A DNA stretch of 64,000 bases from Onthovicinus sp900555545 (GCA_949296915.1 CASFPX010000007.1:1-64000), one strand, 5' to 3'. Shown: positions 18,173-27,200, counted from the first letter of the stretch. Numbers and translations: made by a program. Notes: generated from the letters alone by a model not told the origin.

Positions 18173-18829
18173 TTACTGGAGCGCATCCGCTGACGGATCA
18201 AATTCGAAGTTCACATCCCCGCCCCCGGAGAACGACATCTCGATTTTAAACACGTTCCCGGACTTCGTATATGTTTTCGACTCCCCGGCGGAAACGCCGA
18301 TATTCCCATTTTCATTTTGATTGTGCGGTGTCAGTGTTAAAGTGTCTCCGGCATCATTCAAATCCCAGTAACCGTCGCTCCACACAACGTAATCATCCCC
18401 CGTCTGGGCCACCAGAACATATAGTTCATATACCTTGCCGCTAATGCCGGAGGCAATCGGCTCATCCGTATTCTTAAAGAGTATGTATGCTTCCCCTACC
18501 AGATTGGCCCAGATCTTATCCGCGCCAATCACTTTATAAAGGTCTCCCTTTTTCTCCTCCTGAACGGGCGCCTCGGTTTCCTGCGGTTTTGATTCCGTCA
18601 CAGGCTCCGTGCTGGGAGTTTGAGTCTCCGCCTCCGTGGAAGATTCCACAGCTGAAGGTGCCTCCGTAACATCAGAGGCGGCCGGTTCGGCCGTTACCGT
18701 GACATCTGTCGACTCAGATACTTCTTCCATCTGTCCCTGGTCATCTCCCCCGCAGCCCGAAAGCCCGGCAGTCAACACTGCTGCCCCCAATAAAACGGCT
18801 AAAATTTTGTGCATCGTTTTTCTTTTCAT
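18173..18829 (-). CDS. lipoprotein of unknown function with Thr/Glu-rich linker
   Basis: A 218-residue secreted lipoprotein. The signal peptide ends in the lipobox LSGC (Cys at about 26). It is followed by about 65 residues rich in Glu, Thr, Ser and Pro, a flexible stalk. The C-terminal 115 residues look like a compact beta domain with many aromatic and Gly residues (YVVWSDGYWDLNDAGDTLTL). I do not recognise this domain. It stands alone, convergent with the AraC gene. AT-rich DNA lies upstream, with TATAAT-like hexamers but no convincing paired promoter. Confidence 0.75.
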   Translation of the reverse strand: MKRKTMHKILAVLLGAAVLTAGLSGCGGDDQGQMEEVSESTDVTVTAEPAASDVTEAPSAVESSTEAETQTPSTEPVTESKPQETEAPVQEEKKGDLYKVIGADKIWANLVGEAYILFKNTDEPIASGISGKVYELYVLVAQTGDDYVVWSDGYWDLNDAGDTLTLTPHNQNENGNIGVSAGESKTYTKSGNVFKIEMSFSGGGDVNFEFDPSADALQ

Positions 18830-19302
18830 AAATTTCTCCTCCTATTTTTCAGTTTTAAAGGGGAATCCCCCTTGTGTTCCGATTGCTCACAATTTACCGC
18901 AGCGCCTATTCTGTAAGTATTGAATATATTTTTTCTACTCATAAGCCGTTCTATATTTATTATAATCACTACGCCATTCTCTTTCTTGCATATTTGTCAT
19001 TCAATTTATACAATTGTAATCAAATTTCTTTTCTCATCCCAAACTGATAAAAGCAGCAATGTTCATTCAACAGCCCCCTCTACAAGCTGGATTCCCACAT
19101 AAAAAATCAACATGATCGTCCTAACGGGTACTTCTATACAGGAAATTGCCGCAGAACGCAAAAAAGCGGGGCCTCCGGCCTGAAAAATCAGGCGGAAGCC
19201 CCGCTCGTGTGGTTTCACTGCGGATTTTGCCTTGGACATCCACGGTAAAACCGTTTTCCGGATTTTCCGTCCAAAGAGGCGCAAACCCGCATGAATATTA
19301 AG
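18830..19302. other. gene-free stretch upstream of lipoprotein gene
   Basis: Apart from the terminator at 19160-19205 I see no gene here. The first 250 bases are AT-rich. A 73-codon minus-strand frame (19063-19284) runs through the terminator and is not accepted. Confidence 0.5.
19160..19205 (-). terminator. strong minus-strand terminator with no obvious gene before it
   Basis: A long GC-rich stem (AGCGGGGC ... GCCCCGCT, about 17 pairs with small interruptions) is followed on the minus strand by six T. It is the second terminator after tRNA-Gly and could catch read-through or end a short unannotated RNA. Confidence 0.65.
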
Positions 19303-19336
19303 AAAAAAGGGTTGACATCTTTTTTTGTCAACCCTT
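19303..19336 (-). terminator. terminator of tRNA-Gly
   Basis: The stem AAGGGTTGACA with its complement, an 8-nt loop, then TTTTTTCTT on the minus strand, two bases behind the tRNA CCA end. Confidence 0.8.
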
Positions 19337-19338
19337 CA

Positions 19339-19412
19339 TGGAGCAGGTGAGGGGAATCGAACCCCCGTGTTCAGCTTGGGAAGCTGACATTCTGCCATTG
19401 AACTACACCTGC
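19339..19412 (-). tRNA. tRNA-Gly (anticodon CCC)
   Basis: On the minus strand the acceptor arms GCAGGTG and CACCTGC pair, with encoded CCA at the end. The anticodon stem TCAGC/GCTGA encloses the loop TTCCCAA, giving CCC, which reads GGG. The T arm GGGGGTTCGATTCCCC is perfect. Confidence 0.95.
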
Positions 19413-19440
19413 AAATATTCTGTTGAAAAATTGCTTTTAT

Positions 19441-19469
19441 ATTCTATCACAAGCAGCTGGAAAAATCAA
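19441..19469 (-). promoter_or_regulatory. promoter of tRNA-Gly
   Basis: Minus-strand TTGATT, 17-nt spacer, TAGAAT, 28 bases before the tRNA 5' end. Confidence 0.6.
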
Positions 19470-19501
19470 CTAAAAATAAAAATATTCTTTCGACAAAAAT
19501 T

Positions 19502-20053
19502 TTATTGGGACTCCCCCGCCATTACCGTAGTAACCGGCCCATAAAAAAGTTCCGCAATCACACTCTGCGCTGTTTCGGGGTATGCGGTAACAGCCAATAC
19601 GATATATCCGCTGATATTGACCTGGACGGCGGCGCGCAGTTTGTCATATTCCGTGGGATTGATATCGCGGAATGCACGCGCCTTGCTCAACACACGATTG
19701 TTGACCGCCGTGAGCACCTCCGTCTCATCCTTTCCCTCCGCCATCTCAAAGACGGCAATCTCATCCGAATAGCTGCTGTTTACGCTCATGTAGACAACGG
19801 CGTCCTCCACCAGTTCCGGATCAAAGCTGTAATAGCTGGGAACGGATGCAGCGTCCAAACAGACGAAGCTCACGCCTGAGGCTGTATTTTCCACCAGCGC
19901 CTCCGCAATCTCGGAGGCCTGAAGCATCCCGTGGGAAACAGGCTCCTGTTTCTCCATCGCTTCCATATCCGTCGAACTGGAACAGCCGTTCAGTATGCCG
20001 GCAAACATTAAACCAGCCGTGAAGCACAACAGTGCCTTAAAACGAAATTTCAC
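19502..20053 (-). CDS. DUF4358-like lipoprotein
   Basis: A 183-residue lipoprotein with signal peptide and lipobox LNGC (Cys at about 24). The rest resembles the DUF4358 family of Clostridia: ASEIAEALVE near the start, VYMSVNSSYSDEIAVFEM in the middle and a helical end. No biochemical role is known for this family. It stands between tRNA-Gly and the thrS terminator, with no gene partner on the same strand close enough to suggest an operon. Confidence 0.7.
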   Translation of the reverse strand: MKFRFKALLCFTAGLMFAGILNGCSSSTDMEAMEKQEPVSHGMLQASEIAEALVENTASGVSFVCLDAASVPSYYSFDPELVEDAVVYMSVNSSYSDEIAVFEMAEGKDETEVLTAVNNRVLSKARAFRDINPTEYDKLRAAVQVNISGYIVLAVTAYPETAQSVIAELFYGPVTTVMAGESQ

Positions 20054-20112
20054 AGATGCACACCTCCTATCGTCCGAATAAAAACTGTCAACACTCCATT
20101 GAGTAAAAACCT

Positions 20113-20165
20113 AAAAAAGCGGGAGATAATTACCGGATTCGGCAGAATACCGGTATTATCTCCCG
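20113..20165 (-). terminator. terminator of thrS
   Basis: A stem of about 16 pairs (CGGGAGATAAT ... ATTATCTCCCG with an inner ACCGG/CCGGT) is followed on the minus strand by CTTTTTTAGG. It lies about 85 bases after the thrS stop. Confidence 0.8.
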
Positions 20166-20248
20166 TTAGTGTACCACATTATTGCAAAAAAGTCATTTCA
20201 AAACGGTTACAAAATTATTTTTTTATTGTCAAAAGTTTTGATCAAAAA

Positions 20249-22159
20249 TTAAACCGTCCGCTCCCTGATCTTTTTTGCCGCCATATCGCAGAATTCACGG
20301 ATGGCAATAGCGCCCTCGTCGCCCTTGTCTCGGGAACGGATGGAGACCGTTCCACTCTCCTGCTCCTTTTCACCGACGATGAGCATATAGGGAATCTTTT
20401 TGAGCTGCGCCTCGCGGATTTTGAAGCCCATCTTCTCCGGGCGTTCATCCAACTCCGCACGCAGGCCGGCGTTCTTCAAATCCGCCAACACGGTGTTGGC
20501 ATACCCGTTGTACTTTTCCGAGACCGGGATCACCTTGACCTGAACCGGGGCCAGCCACAGCGGGAACGCGCCTGCGAAGTGCTCCGTCAGGATGCCGATA
20601 AAGCGCTCAATACTGCCGAACACCACGCGGTGGATCATGACCGGACGGTGCTTCTGGCCATCCGCACCCGTATACTCAAGCTCAAAGCGCTCCGGCAGCT
20701 GGAAGTCGAGCTGGATCGTGCCGCACTGCCAGGTGCGGCCGAGGGAATCCTCCAGATGGAAGTCGATCTTCGGACCATAGAAGGCGCCGTCCCCCTCGTT
20801 GATCACATATTTCTTGCCGATCTCCTCAAGCGCGGCCTTCAGGGCGTCGGTCGCGTGCTCCCAATCCTCCAGTGCGCCCATGTGATCCTCCGGCATGGTC
20901 GAAAGCTCCACGTGGTACTTGAAGCCAAAGAGGCTGTACACCTCGTCGATCAGACGGACAACGCCGACAATTTCGTCCTTGATCTGGTCCGGCGTCATGA
21001 AAATATGGGCATCATCCTGCGTAAAGCAACGTACGCGCATCAGGCCGTGCAGCGCACCGGAGAGTTCATGGCGGTGGACAAGGCCCAGTTCCCCCATACG
21101 CAGCGGCAAGTCGCGATAGGAGTGCATCTGCGTCTTATAGACGAGGATGCCGCCGGGGCAGTTCATCGGCTTGATGGCGAAGTCCGTATCATCAATTACG
21201 GTGGTGTACATGTTATCCTTGTAATGATCCCAGTGGCCCGAGCGCTCCCACAGGCTGCGGTTGAGCATCATCGGTGTGGAGATCTCCTTATATCCGGCTC
21301 GGGTATGCACCTCGCGCCAATAGTCGATCAGCGTGTTTTTCAGGATCATTCCGTTGGGCAGGAAAAACGGGAATCCCGGCCCCTCCTCCATGATGGTAAA
21401 GAGCTCCAGTTCCTTGCCAAGCTTGCGGTGATCGCGCTTTTTAGCCTCCTCCAACCGGATGAGATACTCCTCCAGCTGGCTGGCCTTGGGGAATGCGATG
21501 CCATACACACGCTGGAGCATCTTGTTGTTGGCGTCGCCATGCCAGTAAGCTCCCGTGCAGTTTGTAAGCTTAAAAGCCTTTACACGTCCGGTATCCGGGA
21601 TGTGAGGGCCGGCGCACAGCTCGTCAAACTCCCCCTGACGGTAAAAGGAGATATCCTCCCCTTTGGCGGCGTGCTCACCAATCAGCTCCACCTTGTAGGG
21701 CTCCTGCTTTTCCTCCATCAGGGCAACCGCCCTGTCTGCCGGCAACTCGAATCGCTCAAGTGGAAGCGCCTCTTTGACAATTTTTTTCATCTCCGCTTCG
21801 ATCTTCTCGAGCGTCTCAGGTGTAAAGGGTTCGGGGGTGTCAAAGTCATAGTAGAACCCGTTTTCGATCGCAGGGCCAATCGTCAGCTTAACCTGGGGAT
21901 ACAGGCGCTTGACCGCCTGGGCCATAATGTGCGAAGCAGTGTGCCAAAACGCGTGTTTGCCGTCCGCGTCCTCAAAGGTGAGGATCTCCAGCTGGCAATC
22001 GGCCGTCAGCGGCGTACGCAGATCGCACACCTGACCATCAATCCGGCAGACACATGCCGCCTTATACAGACCGGCTCCCAAGCTCTTGGCGACCTCCATT
22101 GCGGTGATCCCACTCTCATACTGCTTGACCTCGCCGTTTTTCAATGTGACCTGAATCAT
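20249..22159 (-). CDS. thrS: threonyl-tRNA synthetase
   Basis: A 636-residue class II synthetase that charges tRNA-Thr with threonine. Domains in order: TGS (about 1 to 60), the editing domain with HTASHIMAQAV and the later CAGPHIPDTG, and the catalytic core with zinc-binding and motif residues (MNCPGG, RVRCFTQDDAHIF, FYGPKIDF). The C-terminal anticodon-binding domain starts at APVQVKVIPV. Length and all landmarks are normal, with editing apparently intact. The ATG has AGGAGGAAT at good spacing. It is preceded by a T-box leader and ends with its own terminator, so it is monocistronic and controlled by uncharged tRNA-Thr. Confidence 0.98.
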   Translation of the reverse strand: MIQVTLKNGEVKQYESGITAMEVAKSLGAGLYKAACVCRIDGQVCDLRTPLTADCQLEILTFEDADGKHAFWHTASHIMAQAVKRLYPQVKLTIGPAIENGFYYDFDTPEPFTPETLEKIEAEMKKIVKEALPLERFELPADRAVALMEEKQEPYKVELIGEHAAKGEDISFYRQGEFDELCAGPHIPDTGRVKAFKLTNCTGAYWHGDANNKMLQRVYGIAFPKASQLEEYLIRLEEAKKRDHRKLGKELELFTIMEEGPGFPFFLPNGMILKNTLIDYWREVHTRAGYKEISTPMMLNRSLWERSGHWDHYKDNMYTTVIDDTDFAIKPMNCPGGILVYKTQMHSYRDLPLRMGELGLVHRHELSGALHGLMRVRCFTQDDAHIFMTPDQIKDEIVGVVRLIDEVYSLFGFKYHVELSTMPEDHMGALEDWEHATDALKAALEEIGKKYVINEGDGAFYGPKIDFHLEDSLGRTWQCGTIQLDFQLPERFELEYTGADGQKHRPVMIHRVVFGSIERFIGILTEHFAGAFPLWLAPVQVKVIPVSEKYNGYANTVLADLKNAGLRAELDERPEKMGFKIREAQLKKIPYMLIVGEKEQESGTVSIRSRDKGDEGAIAIREFCDMAAKKIRERTV

Positions 22160-22205
22160 TGACTATTCCTCCTGTTCTGATCCCCGTACCGGGATTTCCG
22201 GAAAC

Positions 22206-22466
22206 AAAAAAGCTCCATCCCGAATCTCAGGATGAAGCTTTAGCTCCATGGTTCCACCCGAGTTGCAGTCCGCTGATGGACTGCCGCTCCAAACGCCTTA
22301 ACGCGGCACACGGCACGCCTTACACCTCCGCAGGAGGCCTCGGCGGCAGCTGTGGGAGCGGTATGGCACCGGAAAACCCTCCATCCCCGCTCTCAGCCGC
22401 GGCGGGGAATCTCTGCTATCAGGCCGGAAAACCGGGCCACTCTCCCATGGGCGCTGTTCCCTATAT
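22206..22466 (-). promoter_or_regulatory. T-box riboswitch of thrS
   Basis: The minus-strand leader between the thrS promoter and gene contains the T-box core GGGTGGAACCATGG (22247-22259 region). It is followed by a terminator hairpin (AGCTTCATCC ... GGATGGAGCT) and a T run at 22206-22211. The GC-rich upstream part folds as a long Stem I with AGAG/GAGAG segments. Established behaviour: uncharged tRNA, expected to be tRNA-Thr, binds the specifier loop and the T-box bulge and prevents termination. I could not place the Thr specifier codon with certainty. Confidence 0.9.
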
Positions 22467-22473
22467 TGATGTT

Positions 22474-22502
22474 ATAGTATCACCCCAAAACGCGATTGTC
22501 AA
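22474..22502 (-). promoter_or_regulatory. promoter of thrS
   Basis: Minus-strand TTGACA, 17-nt spacer, TACTAT, placing the RNA start just before the T-box leader. Confidence 0.7.
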
Positions 22503-22555
22503 TACACTTTTCAGGAAAAGAGGGCCATTTCCTGTGCATAAACGCCACATTTTCC

Positions 22556-22584
22556 TTGACAGGAACGCCTGTACGTTATAAAAT
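22556..22584 (+). promoter_or_regulatory. promoter of rny
   Basis: TTGACA at 22556-22561, 17-nt spacer, TAAAAT at 22579-22584, divergent from the thrS promoter. Confidence 0.65.
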
Positions 22585-22688
22585 AGTCAATGATGGTGTT
22601 TCAAAATGGGAGTTTTTTGTAACATCGCCATAAATTATTATTGATGCTTAATCGTTATAAAAAATTGAATAGGAGGTGTATTGCGGCT

Positions 22689-24239
22689 TTGGATTGGAAA
22701 GATATTGTATTTCCCATCATTGCGATCATTGCCGGTCTTGTAATCGGATTTATCATCGGCGGCATCTACCGCCGGCGCGTCGCAGAGGCAAAGATCGGTT
22801 CTGCCGATGCTGAGGCGACACGGATTATCAATCAGGCGATTGCGGAGGCGGAGTCCAAAAAGAAGGAATCCATCCTGGAGGCAAAGGACGAGATCCACCG
22901 CCAGCGCACGGAAGTGGACCGCGAACTGCGCGAGCGCAGAAACGAGGTCCAGCGCCAGGAACGCCGGATCATTCAGAAAGAGGAAGCTCTCGATAAAAAG
23001 ATCGAGAACATGGAAAAGAAGGACGAGACGCTCAGCCGCCGTCTAAAGGAAGCTCAGGAACGGTTAGAGGAAGCCGAGGCGCTGAAAAAGAGCGAGTTTG
23101 AAATGCTCGAGAAGGTGTCCGGCTTTACAGCCGATCAGGCCAAGGAAATGCTGTTGACAGAATTGGATGAGGAACTCGCCCACGAAAAGGCGGCCAAAAT
23201 TCTGGATTATGAGCAGCAGATGAAGGATGAGGCGGAAACCAAGGCGCGTGAGATCATCGCAACCTCGATCCAGCGCTGTGCCGCAGAACATGCGGCGGAG
23301 GTCACGGTATCCGTGGTTCCGCTGCCCAACGATGAGATGAAGGGCCGGATTATCGGCCGCGAGGGGCGCAACATCCGCGCCTTGGAGACGAGCACGGGCG
23401 TCGATCTGATCATTGACGACACCCCGGAGGCAATCACTGTCTCCTGCTTTGAGCCGGTACGGCGTGAAATTGCCCGTGTGGCATTGGAAAAATTGATTGC
23501 CGACGGAAGAATCCATCCCGCCCGCATTGAAGAGATGGTAGAAAAGGCACGCCGCGAGGTAGAGCAGACGATCAAGCACACCGGCGAGCGCGCCGTAGTG
23601 GATGCGGGCGTCAACGGAATTCATCCAGAACTCGTCAAACTGCTCGGCCGTCTCCGCTACCGGACCAGTTATGGTCAGAATGTCCTCAACCACTCCCTTG
23701 AGGTCTCTTATATTGCCGGGCTGATGGCGGCCGAACTCGGTGCGGATGTCAAGACGGCAAAGCGTGCCGGGCTGCTGCACGATATCGGCAAGGCACTCGA
23801 CCATGAATTCGACGGCTCCCACGTTGATCTCGGCGTCGAGTATGCCAAAAAGTACAAAGAGAGCGAGGCGGTTGTTCACGCCATCGCCGCCCACCACGGG
23901 GACGTGGAGGCCAGAACGATTGTCGCCTGCCTGGTACAGGCGGCCGACGCCATCTCCGCCGCAAGGCCGGGGGCGCGCCGCGAAAACGTTCAGAATTACA
24001 TTAAGCGCCTGGAAAAGCTGGAGGAGATTGCCAACTCCTTTAACGGAGTGGATACCTCTTTCGCCATTCAGGCGGGCCGTGAGATCCGTATCATGGTGAA
24101 GCCCGAGGTCATCACCGACGATAAAATGCCGCTTGTCGCGCGGGAAATCGTCCAGAAGATTGAGGCGGAGCTCGAATATCCCGGCCAGATCAAGGTCAAT
24201 ATTATCCGCGAAAATCGCGCGGTTGACTACGCCAAATAA
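22689..24239 (+). CDS. rny: ribonuclease Y
   Basis: A 516-residue membrane-anchored endoribonuclease that starts mRNA decay in many Bacillota. Parts in order: one N-terminal membrane helix (FPIIAIIAGLVIGFIIGGIY), a long charged coiled coil to about residue 190, a KH RNA-binding domain (VSVVPLPNDEMKGRIIGREGRNI), and an HD domain (LNHSLEVSYIAGL, LLHDIGKA, AHHGD). The frame is open from 22641, but the TTG at 22689 follows AGGAGG with 12-nt spacing. It gives MDWKDIVFP directly before the helix and a length equal to the family norm. An ATT at 22680 is closer to the ribosome site and cannot be excluded. ymdB follows, the classic neighbour. Confidence 0.96.
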   Translation: MDWKDIVFPIIAIIAGLVIGFIIGGIYRRRVAEAKIGSADAEATRIINQAIAEAESKKKESILEAKDEIHRQRTEVDRELRERRNEVQRQERRIIQKEEALDKKIENMEKKDETLSRRLKEAQERLEEAEALKKSEFEMLEKVSGFTADQAKEMLLTELDEELAHEKAAKILDYEQQMKDEAETKAREIIATSIQRCAAEHAAEVTVSVVPLPNDEMKGRIIGREGRNIRALETSTGVDLIIDDTPEAITVSCFEPVRREIARVALEKLIADGRIHPARIEEMVEKARREVEQTIKHTGERAVVDAGVNGIHPELVKLLGRLRYRTSYGQNVLNHSLEVSYIAGLMAAELGADVKTAKRAGLLHDIGKALDHEFDGSHVDLGVEYAKKYKESEAVVHAIAAHHGDVEARTIVACLVQAADAISAARPGARRENVQNYIKRLEKLEEIANSFNGVDTSFAIQAGREIRIMVKPEVITDDKMPLVAREIVQKIEAELEYPGQIKVNIIRENRAVDYAK

Positions 24240-24248
24240 GTGAATTTT

Positions 24249-24286
24249 CCGGGGCGGGGCTCAATTGCCCCGCCCCGGGATTTTTT
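24249..24286 (+). terminator. terminator after rny
   Basis: CCGGGGCGGGGC, a 6-nt loop, GCCCCGCCCCGG, GA, then six T. Very strong, so ymdB probably depends on read-through or on a promoter I cannot see in the 85 bases between. Confidence 0.85.
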
Positions 24287-24370
24287 ACTCCAACGACATA
24301 GGCCGCGGTTCAATAACCCCTGCGGCCGCCAGACAAGCGCCCGGCTGTGGCGCAAACGGAGGGATTGTAC

Positions 24371-25150
24371 GTGAACATTTTTTGTATTGGGGATGTCATC
24401 GGAGCGCCGGGCTGTGAATTCCTGCGCAGCGTCCTCCCCTCCTTCAAAAAAGTGAAAGGGGTGGATCTCTGCATCGCCAACGGCGAAAATTCGGAATTTG
24501 GGCGTGCCAAAGGGCTCACCCGAGCCTCCGCCGAGCACCTCTTCACCTCCGGCGTGGATGTGATCACCACAGGGAATCACATCTTCAGCCAGAGCGAATG
24601 CTACGACTATCTGGAGGGGTCGGAGTTTATTGTCCGCCCGGCCAACATTGCCTATTCCGATGCACCCGGCCGCGGCTTTACCGTGGTGGACATGGGGCGT
24701 GTCTCCGTGGCCGTAATCAACCTGTCCGGCACCGTGTATATGGACTATGCGGCCAATCCCTTTGAACAGATTGAACAGATCCTCCCACAGGTAAGCGGCT
24801 GCCGGATTAAACTGCTGGACTTCCACGCGGAGGCCACCAGTGAAAAGCGCGCCATGGGATTCCATCTGGATGGGCGCGTCTCCGCCGTATTCGGCACACA
24901 TACGCACGTACAGACGGCGGACGAACAGGTGCTGCCAAATGGCACCGGATATATCACCGACCTGGGCATGACTGGGCCGGTTGACTCCATCCTGGGCGTC
25001 AAAAAGGAGATTATCCTGCAAAAATTCCGCACCAACATGCCCGTGCGCTTCCAGACGGCAGACGGCGCGTGCTCCCTGTGCGGCTGTCTGTTTACAATAG
25101 ACGAAAAATCAGGGCTCTGCACATATGCGGAGCGAATTCAGATACAATAA
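24371..25150 (+). CDS. ymdB: YmdB family metallophosphoesterase
   Basis: A 259-residue phosphodiesterase of the YmdB family. In Bacillus this protein hydrolyses 2',3'-cyclic nucleotides and influences development and biofilm genes. The dinuclear metal motifs are present: IGDVIG, IANGENSEFG, TTGNHIFS, LDFHAEATSEK and GTHTHVQTAD, with the family ending segment YITDLGMTGPVDSILG. The frame opens at 24347, but the GTG at 24371 has GGAGGG seven bases ahead and gives the usual start MNIFCIGD. It follows rny as in many Bacillota, supporting a joint role in RNA or nucleotide turnover. The binding-protein gene starts only 23 bases after it. Confidence 0.95.
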   Translation: MNIFCIGDVIGAPGCEFLRSVLPSFKKVKGVDLCIANGENSEFGRAKGLTRASAEHLFTSGVDVITTGNHIFSQSECYDYLEGSEFIVRPANIAYSDAPGRGFTVVDMGRVSVAVINLSGTVYMDYAANPFEQIEQILPQVSGCRIKLLDFHAEATSEKRAMGFHLDGRVSAVFGTHTHVQTADEQVLPNGTGYITDLGMTGPVDSILGVKKEIILQKFRTNMPVRFQTADGACSLCGCLFTIDEKSGLCTYAERIQIQ

Positions 25151-25172
25151 AATATCACAGGAGGTATCCCGC

Positions 25173-26714
25173 ATGAAACCATTGCAGACAAAGGCACTGC
25201 GCCTGACGGCGCTCGCACTGAGCTTTTCCACCATTCTCTTCTCCTTTTTTGCCTGCTCTTCGCTGGAGGATGAGGAGCCGGCGACGGATCACACCCCTGT
25301 GGTTGAGACGAACACCAACGGAGAGGCGCTCTCCACACTGAAGATCGGCTATACCCAGAGCGACACGCTCTCCCCCTACACGGCGGTGGGCACGGTGAAC
25401 CAGCAGCTGTCCAGCCTGCTGTATGATCCGCTCTTTACTCTCGACGCCCACTATAACGCCGTCCCGATCATTGCAGAGAGCTATACACTCAGCGGCGTCA
25501 CACTGACGGTCACGCTCAAGGACGGCGTCCAATTCACCGACGGCACCAAGCTCACGGCGGACCACGTGGTGGCCTCGTTCAACAAGGCTAAGACAGCGCC
25601 GGCCTATCAGGCGCGCCTCGCCAACTTTAAATCCGCCAAAAATGAGCAGGGGCAGGTCGTGTTTACGCTCAGCCGGAACGATCCGTATGCCATCAACTGT
25701 CTGGACTTTGCCATCGCCAAGGATCCAGATGCCGCGGTCCCCGTAGGCAGCGGGCGGTTTGTGCTCGACTCTACCAAGGCGCCCAGCAAAATCACCTGGA
25801 ACAGCGGCAATATCCGCGGCCTTAAGCCAAAGATCGAAGAATTCTCCCTCATCAGCGTATCCGATAACAAATCCGTCAACAACGCGCTGAAAATTGGAAA
25901 CATCAGCTTTGTATTCGACTCCCTGAGCAGCGGAGCCGTACAGCGCGTCAATGCGGCGACGGCGGATGTATCCCTGAACAATCTGGTCTTCCTGGGGGTC
26001 AACTACAAGAGCACGCTCCTGACGGACATCAATGTGCGCAAGGCGATTTCCTGCGCACTCAACCGGGAGGAGATCGTCACCACGGGGTACCAAAACCACG
26101 CCACGGCTGCCTCCGAGCCCTTCAATCCGGCATGGAACGTTTATCAGAATTTGGGGCGGACCGTTCAGGTACAGGATCAGGGCGGCGCGGAACAACTGCT
26201 CAAAAACGCCGGCTATACGGAGAAGAACAGCTCCGGCGTCTATACCAACAATAACCGGCCTCTGCAGCTCAAGCTTGTTGTCAACAGCGGAAACGCCTTC
26301 CGTGAGGAGGCGGCGCAGCTGATCTCCGAGCAACTGACTCAAGCCGGGATGGGTGTTGAAATCACGACGCTCGCCTATGACCAATATGTGGCAGCCATTA
26401 AGGCTGGTTCCTACGATCTGTATTTAGGAGAGGTCAATTTAACTTGTAACATGGATCTAACCCCGCTCTTTTCCAAAGGGGGCTCCGTCTCCTACGGGAT
26501 TGATACCGCCGGAGCCACCTGTACTGCATACACCAAGCTTTTAAACGGCGAGATCCAGATGGCGGATTTTCTCACTGCCTTTAACGATGAGTTGCCGGTC
26601 ATCCCCATTTGCTACCGCGGCGGACTGATTCTCTACTCAAGGGCCCTCACTGTGCCTGTGACCAGCACAGAGAGCGATGTGTTCTGCAATATTCACGAGT
26701 GGACACTTGCATGA
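25173..26714 (+). CDS. family 5 ABC transporter substrate-binding lipoprotein
   Basis: A 513-residue solute-binding lipoprotein of the peptide/nickel (SBP family 5) type. The signal ends in a lipobox-like SFFACSS with the acylated cysteine around residue 26. Landmarks are LYDPLFTLD, VTLKDGVQFTDGTKLTADHVV (the family signature), VGSGRFVLDS and FLGVNYKSTLLTDINVRKAISCALNREEI. The ATG at 25173 has AGGAGG eight bases upstream; the longer frame start lies inside ymdB. No permease or ATPase genes are in the window, so it must work with a transporter encoded elsewhere or act alone. Oligopeptides are the likeliest ligand, but the residues do not settle it. Confidence 0.87.
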   Translation: MKPLQTKALRLTALALSFSTILFSFFACSSLEDEEPATDHTPVVETNTNGEALSTLKIGYTQSDTLSPYTAVGTVNQQLSSLLYDPLFTLDAHYNAVPIIAESYTLSGVTLTVTLKDGVQFTDGTKLTADHVVASFNKAKTAPAYQARLANFKSAKNEQGQVVFTLSRNDPYAINCLDFAIAKDPDAAVPVGSGRFVLDSTKAPSKITWNSGNIRGLKPKIEEFSLISVSDNKSVNNALKIGNISFVFDSLSSGAVQRVNAATADVSLNNLVFLGVNYKSTLLTDINVRKAISCALNREEIVTTGYQNHATAASEPFNPAWNVYQNLGRTVQVQDQGGAEQLLKNAGYTEKNSSGVYTNNNRPLQLKLVVNSGNAFREEAAQLISEQLTQAGMGVEITTLAYDQYVAAIKAGSYDLYLGEVNLTCNMDLTPLFSKGGSVSYGIDTAGATCTAYTKLLNGEIQMADFLTAFNDELPVIPICYRGGLILYSRALTVPVTSTESDVFCNIHEWTLA

Positions 26715-26736
26715 GTGCCAAAACAATGATTCATCG

Positions 26737-26765
26737 TTGAATCCAAAACTGAAATGATGTATAAT
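26737..26765 (+). promoter_or_regulatory. promoter of the Asp23-fakA-recG group
   Basis: TTGAAT at 26737-26742, 17-nt spacer, TATAAT at 26760-26765, 50 bases before the Asp23-like gene. Confidence 0.7.
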
Positions 26766-26814
26766 AGGGAGCGCAGACCTCCCTGTAGCTTGTTATGAAA
26801 GGCGGTGTACCGCT

Positions 26815-27171
26815 ATGATCCGAATGGAAAATTCCCTGGGGACCATTGAAATTTCCGAATCTTATTTTTCAAATTTGATCGGCAATGCCGCTTCCGCCTG
26901 CTTTGGCGTGGCCGGAATGGCCAACAGCAACGCCCGGCAGGGGATCCGCGCCTTCCTGCACCGGAAGAGCAACTATGCCGACCAGGGTGTGACCGTACGC
27001 AAGGACGGCGCGGGTGTCTCGGTGGATATCCATATCCTCGTCACCTACGGGCTGAACATTTCCGCCATCGTCCAGAGCATCGTCAACAAGGTGCGGTATA
27101 CGATTGAGGAAGCAACCGGGTTCCAGGTCAAAAAGATCAACGTCTTTGTGGACGGCATGAAAAACGACTAA
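26815..27171 (+). CDS. Asp23/Gls24 family protein (YloU-like)
   Basis: A 118-residue protein of the Asp23/Gls24 family. The central region is typical: VTVRKDGAGVSVDIHILVTYGLNISAIVQSIVNKVRYTIEEATGF, followed by VKKINVFVDG. The family is linked to the envelope stress response and to alkaline shock protein in Staphylococcus; the YloU branch is almost always next to the fatty acid kinase gene, as here. No membrane segment. It is first in a group with fakA (29 bases downstream) and recG. The function of the pair with FakA is not established. Confidence 0.9.
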   Translation: MIRMENSLGTIEISESYFSNLIGNAASACFGVAGMANSNARQGIRAFLHRKSNYADQGVTVRKDGAGVSVDIHILVTYGLNISAIVQSIVNKVRYTIEEATGFQVKKINVFVDGMKND

Positions 27172-27200
27172 ACATCCATGAATAAGGAGTGCAATCAAGC

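Noticed and set aside
19063..19284. 73-codon minus-strand frame
   Set aside because: It passes straight through a strong terminator hairpin and has no clear ribosome site.
19338..19544. 68-codon plus-strand frame (MEQVRGIEPPCSAWEA type)
   Set aside because: Antisense of tRNA-Gly; a typical tRNA-derived false gene.
20099..22162. 687-codon open frame on the plus strand opposite thrS
   Set aside because: It lies exactly antisense to a complete thrS. The protein has no recognisable domain and the frame is open because of the GC-rich third positions of thrS.
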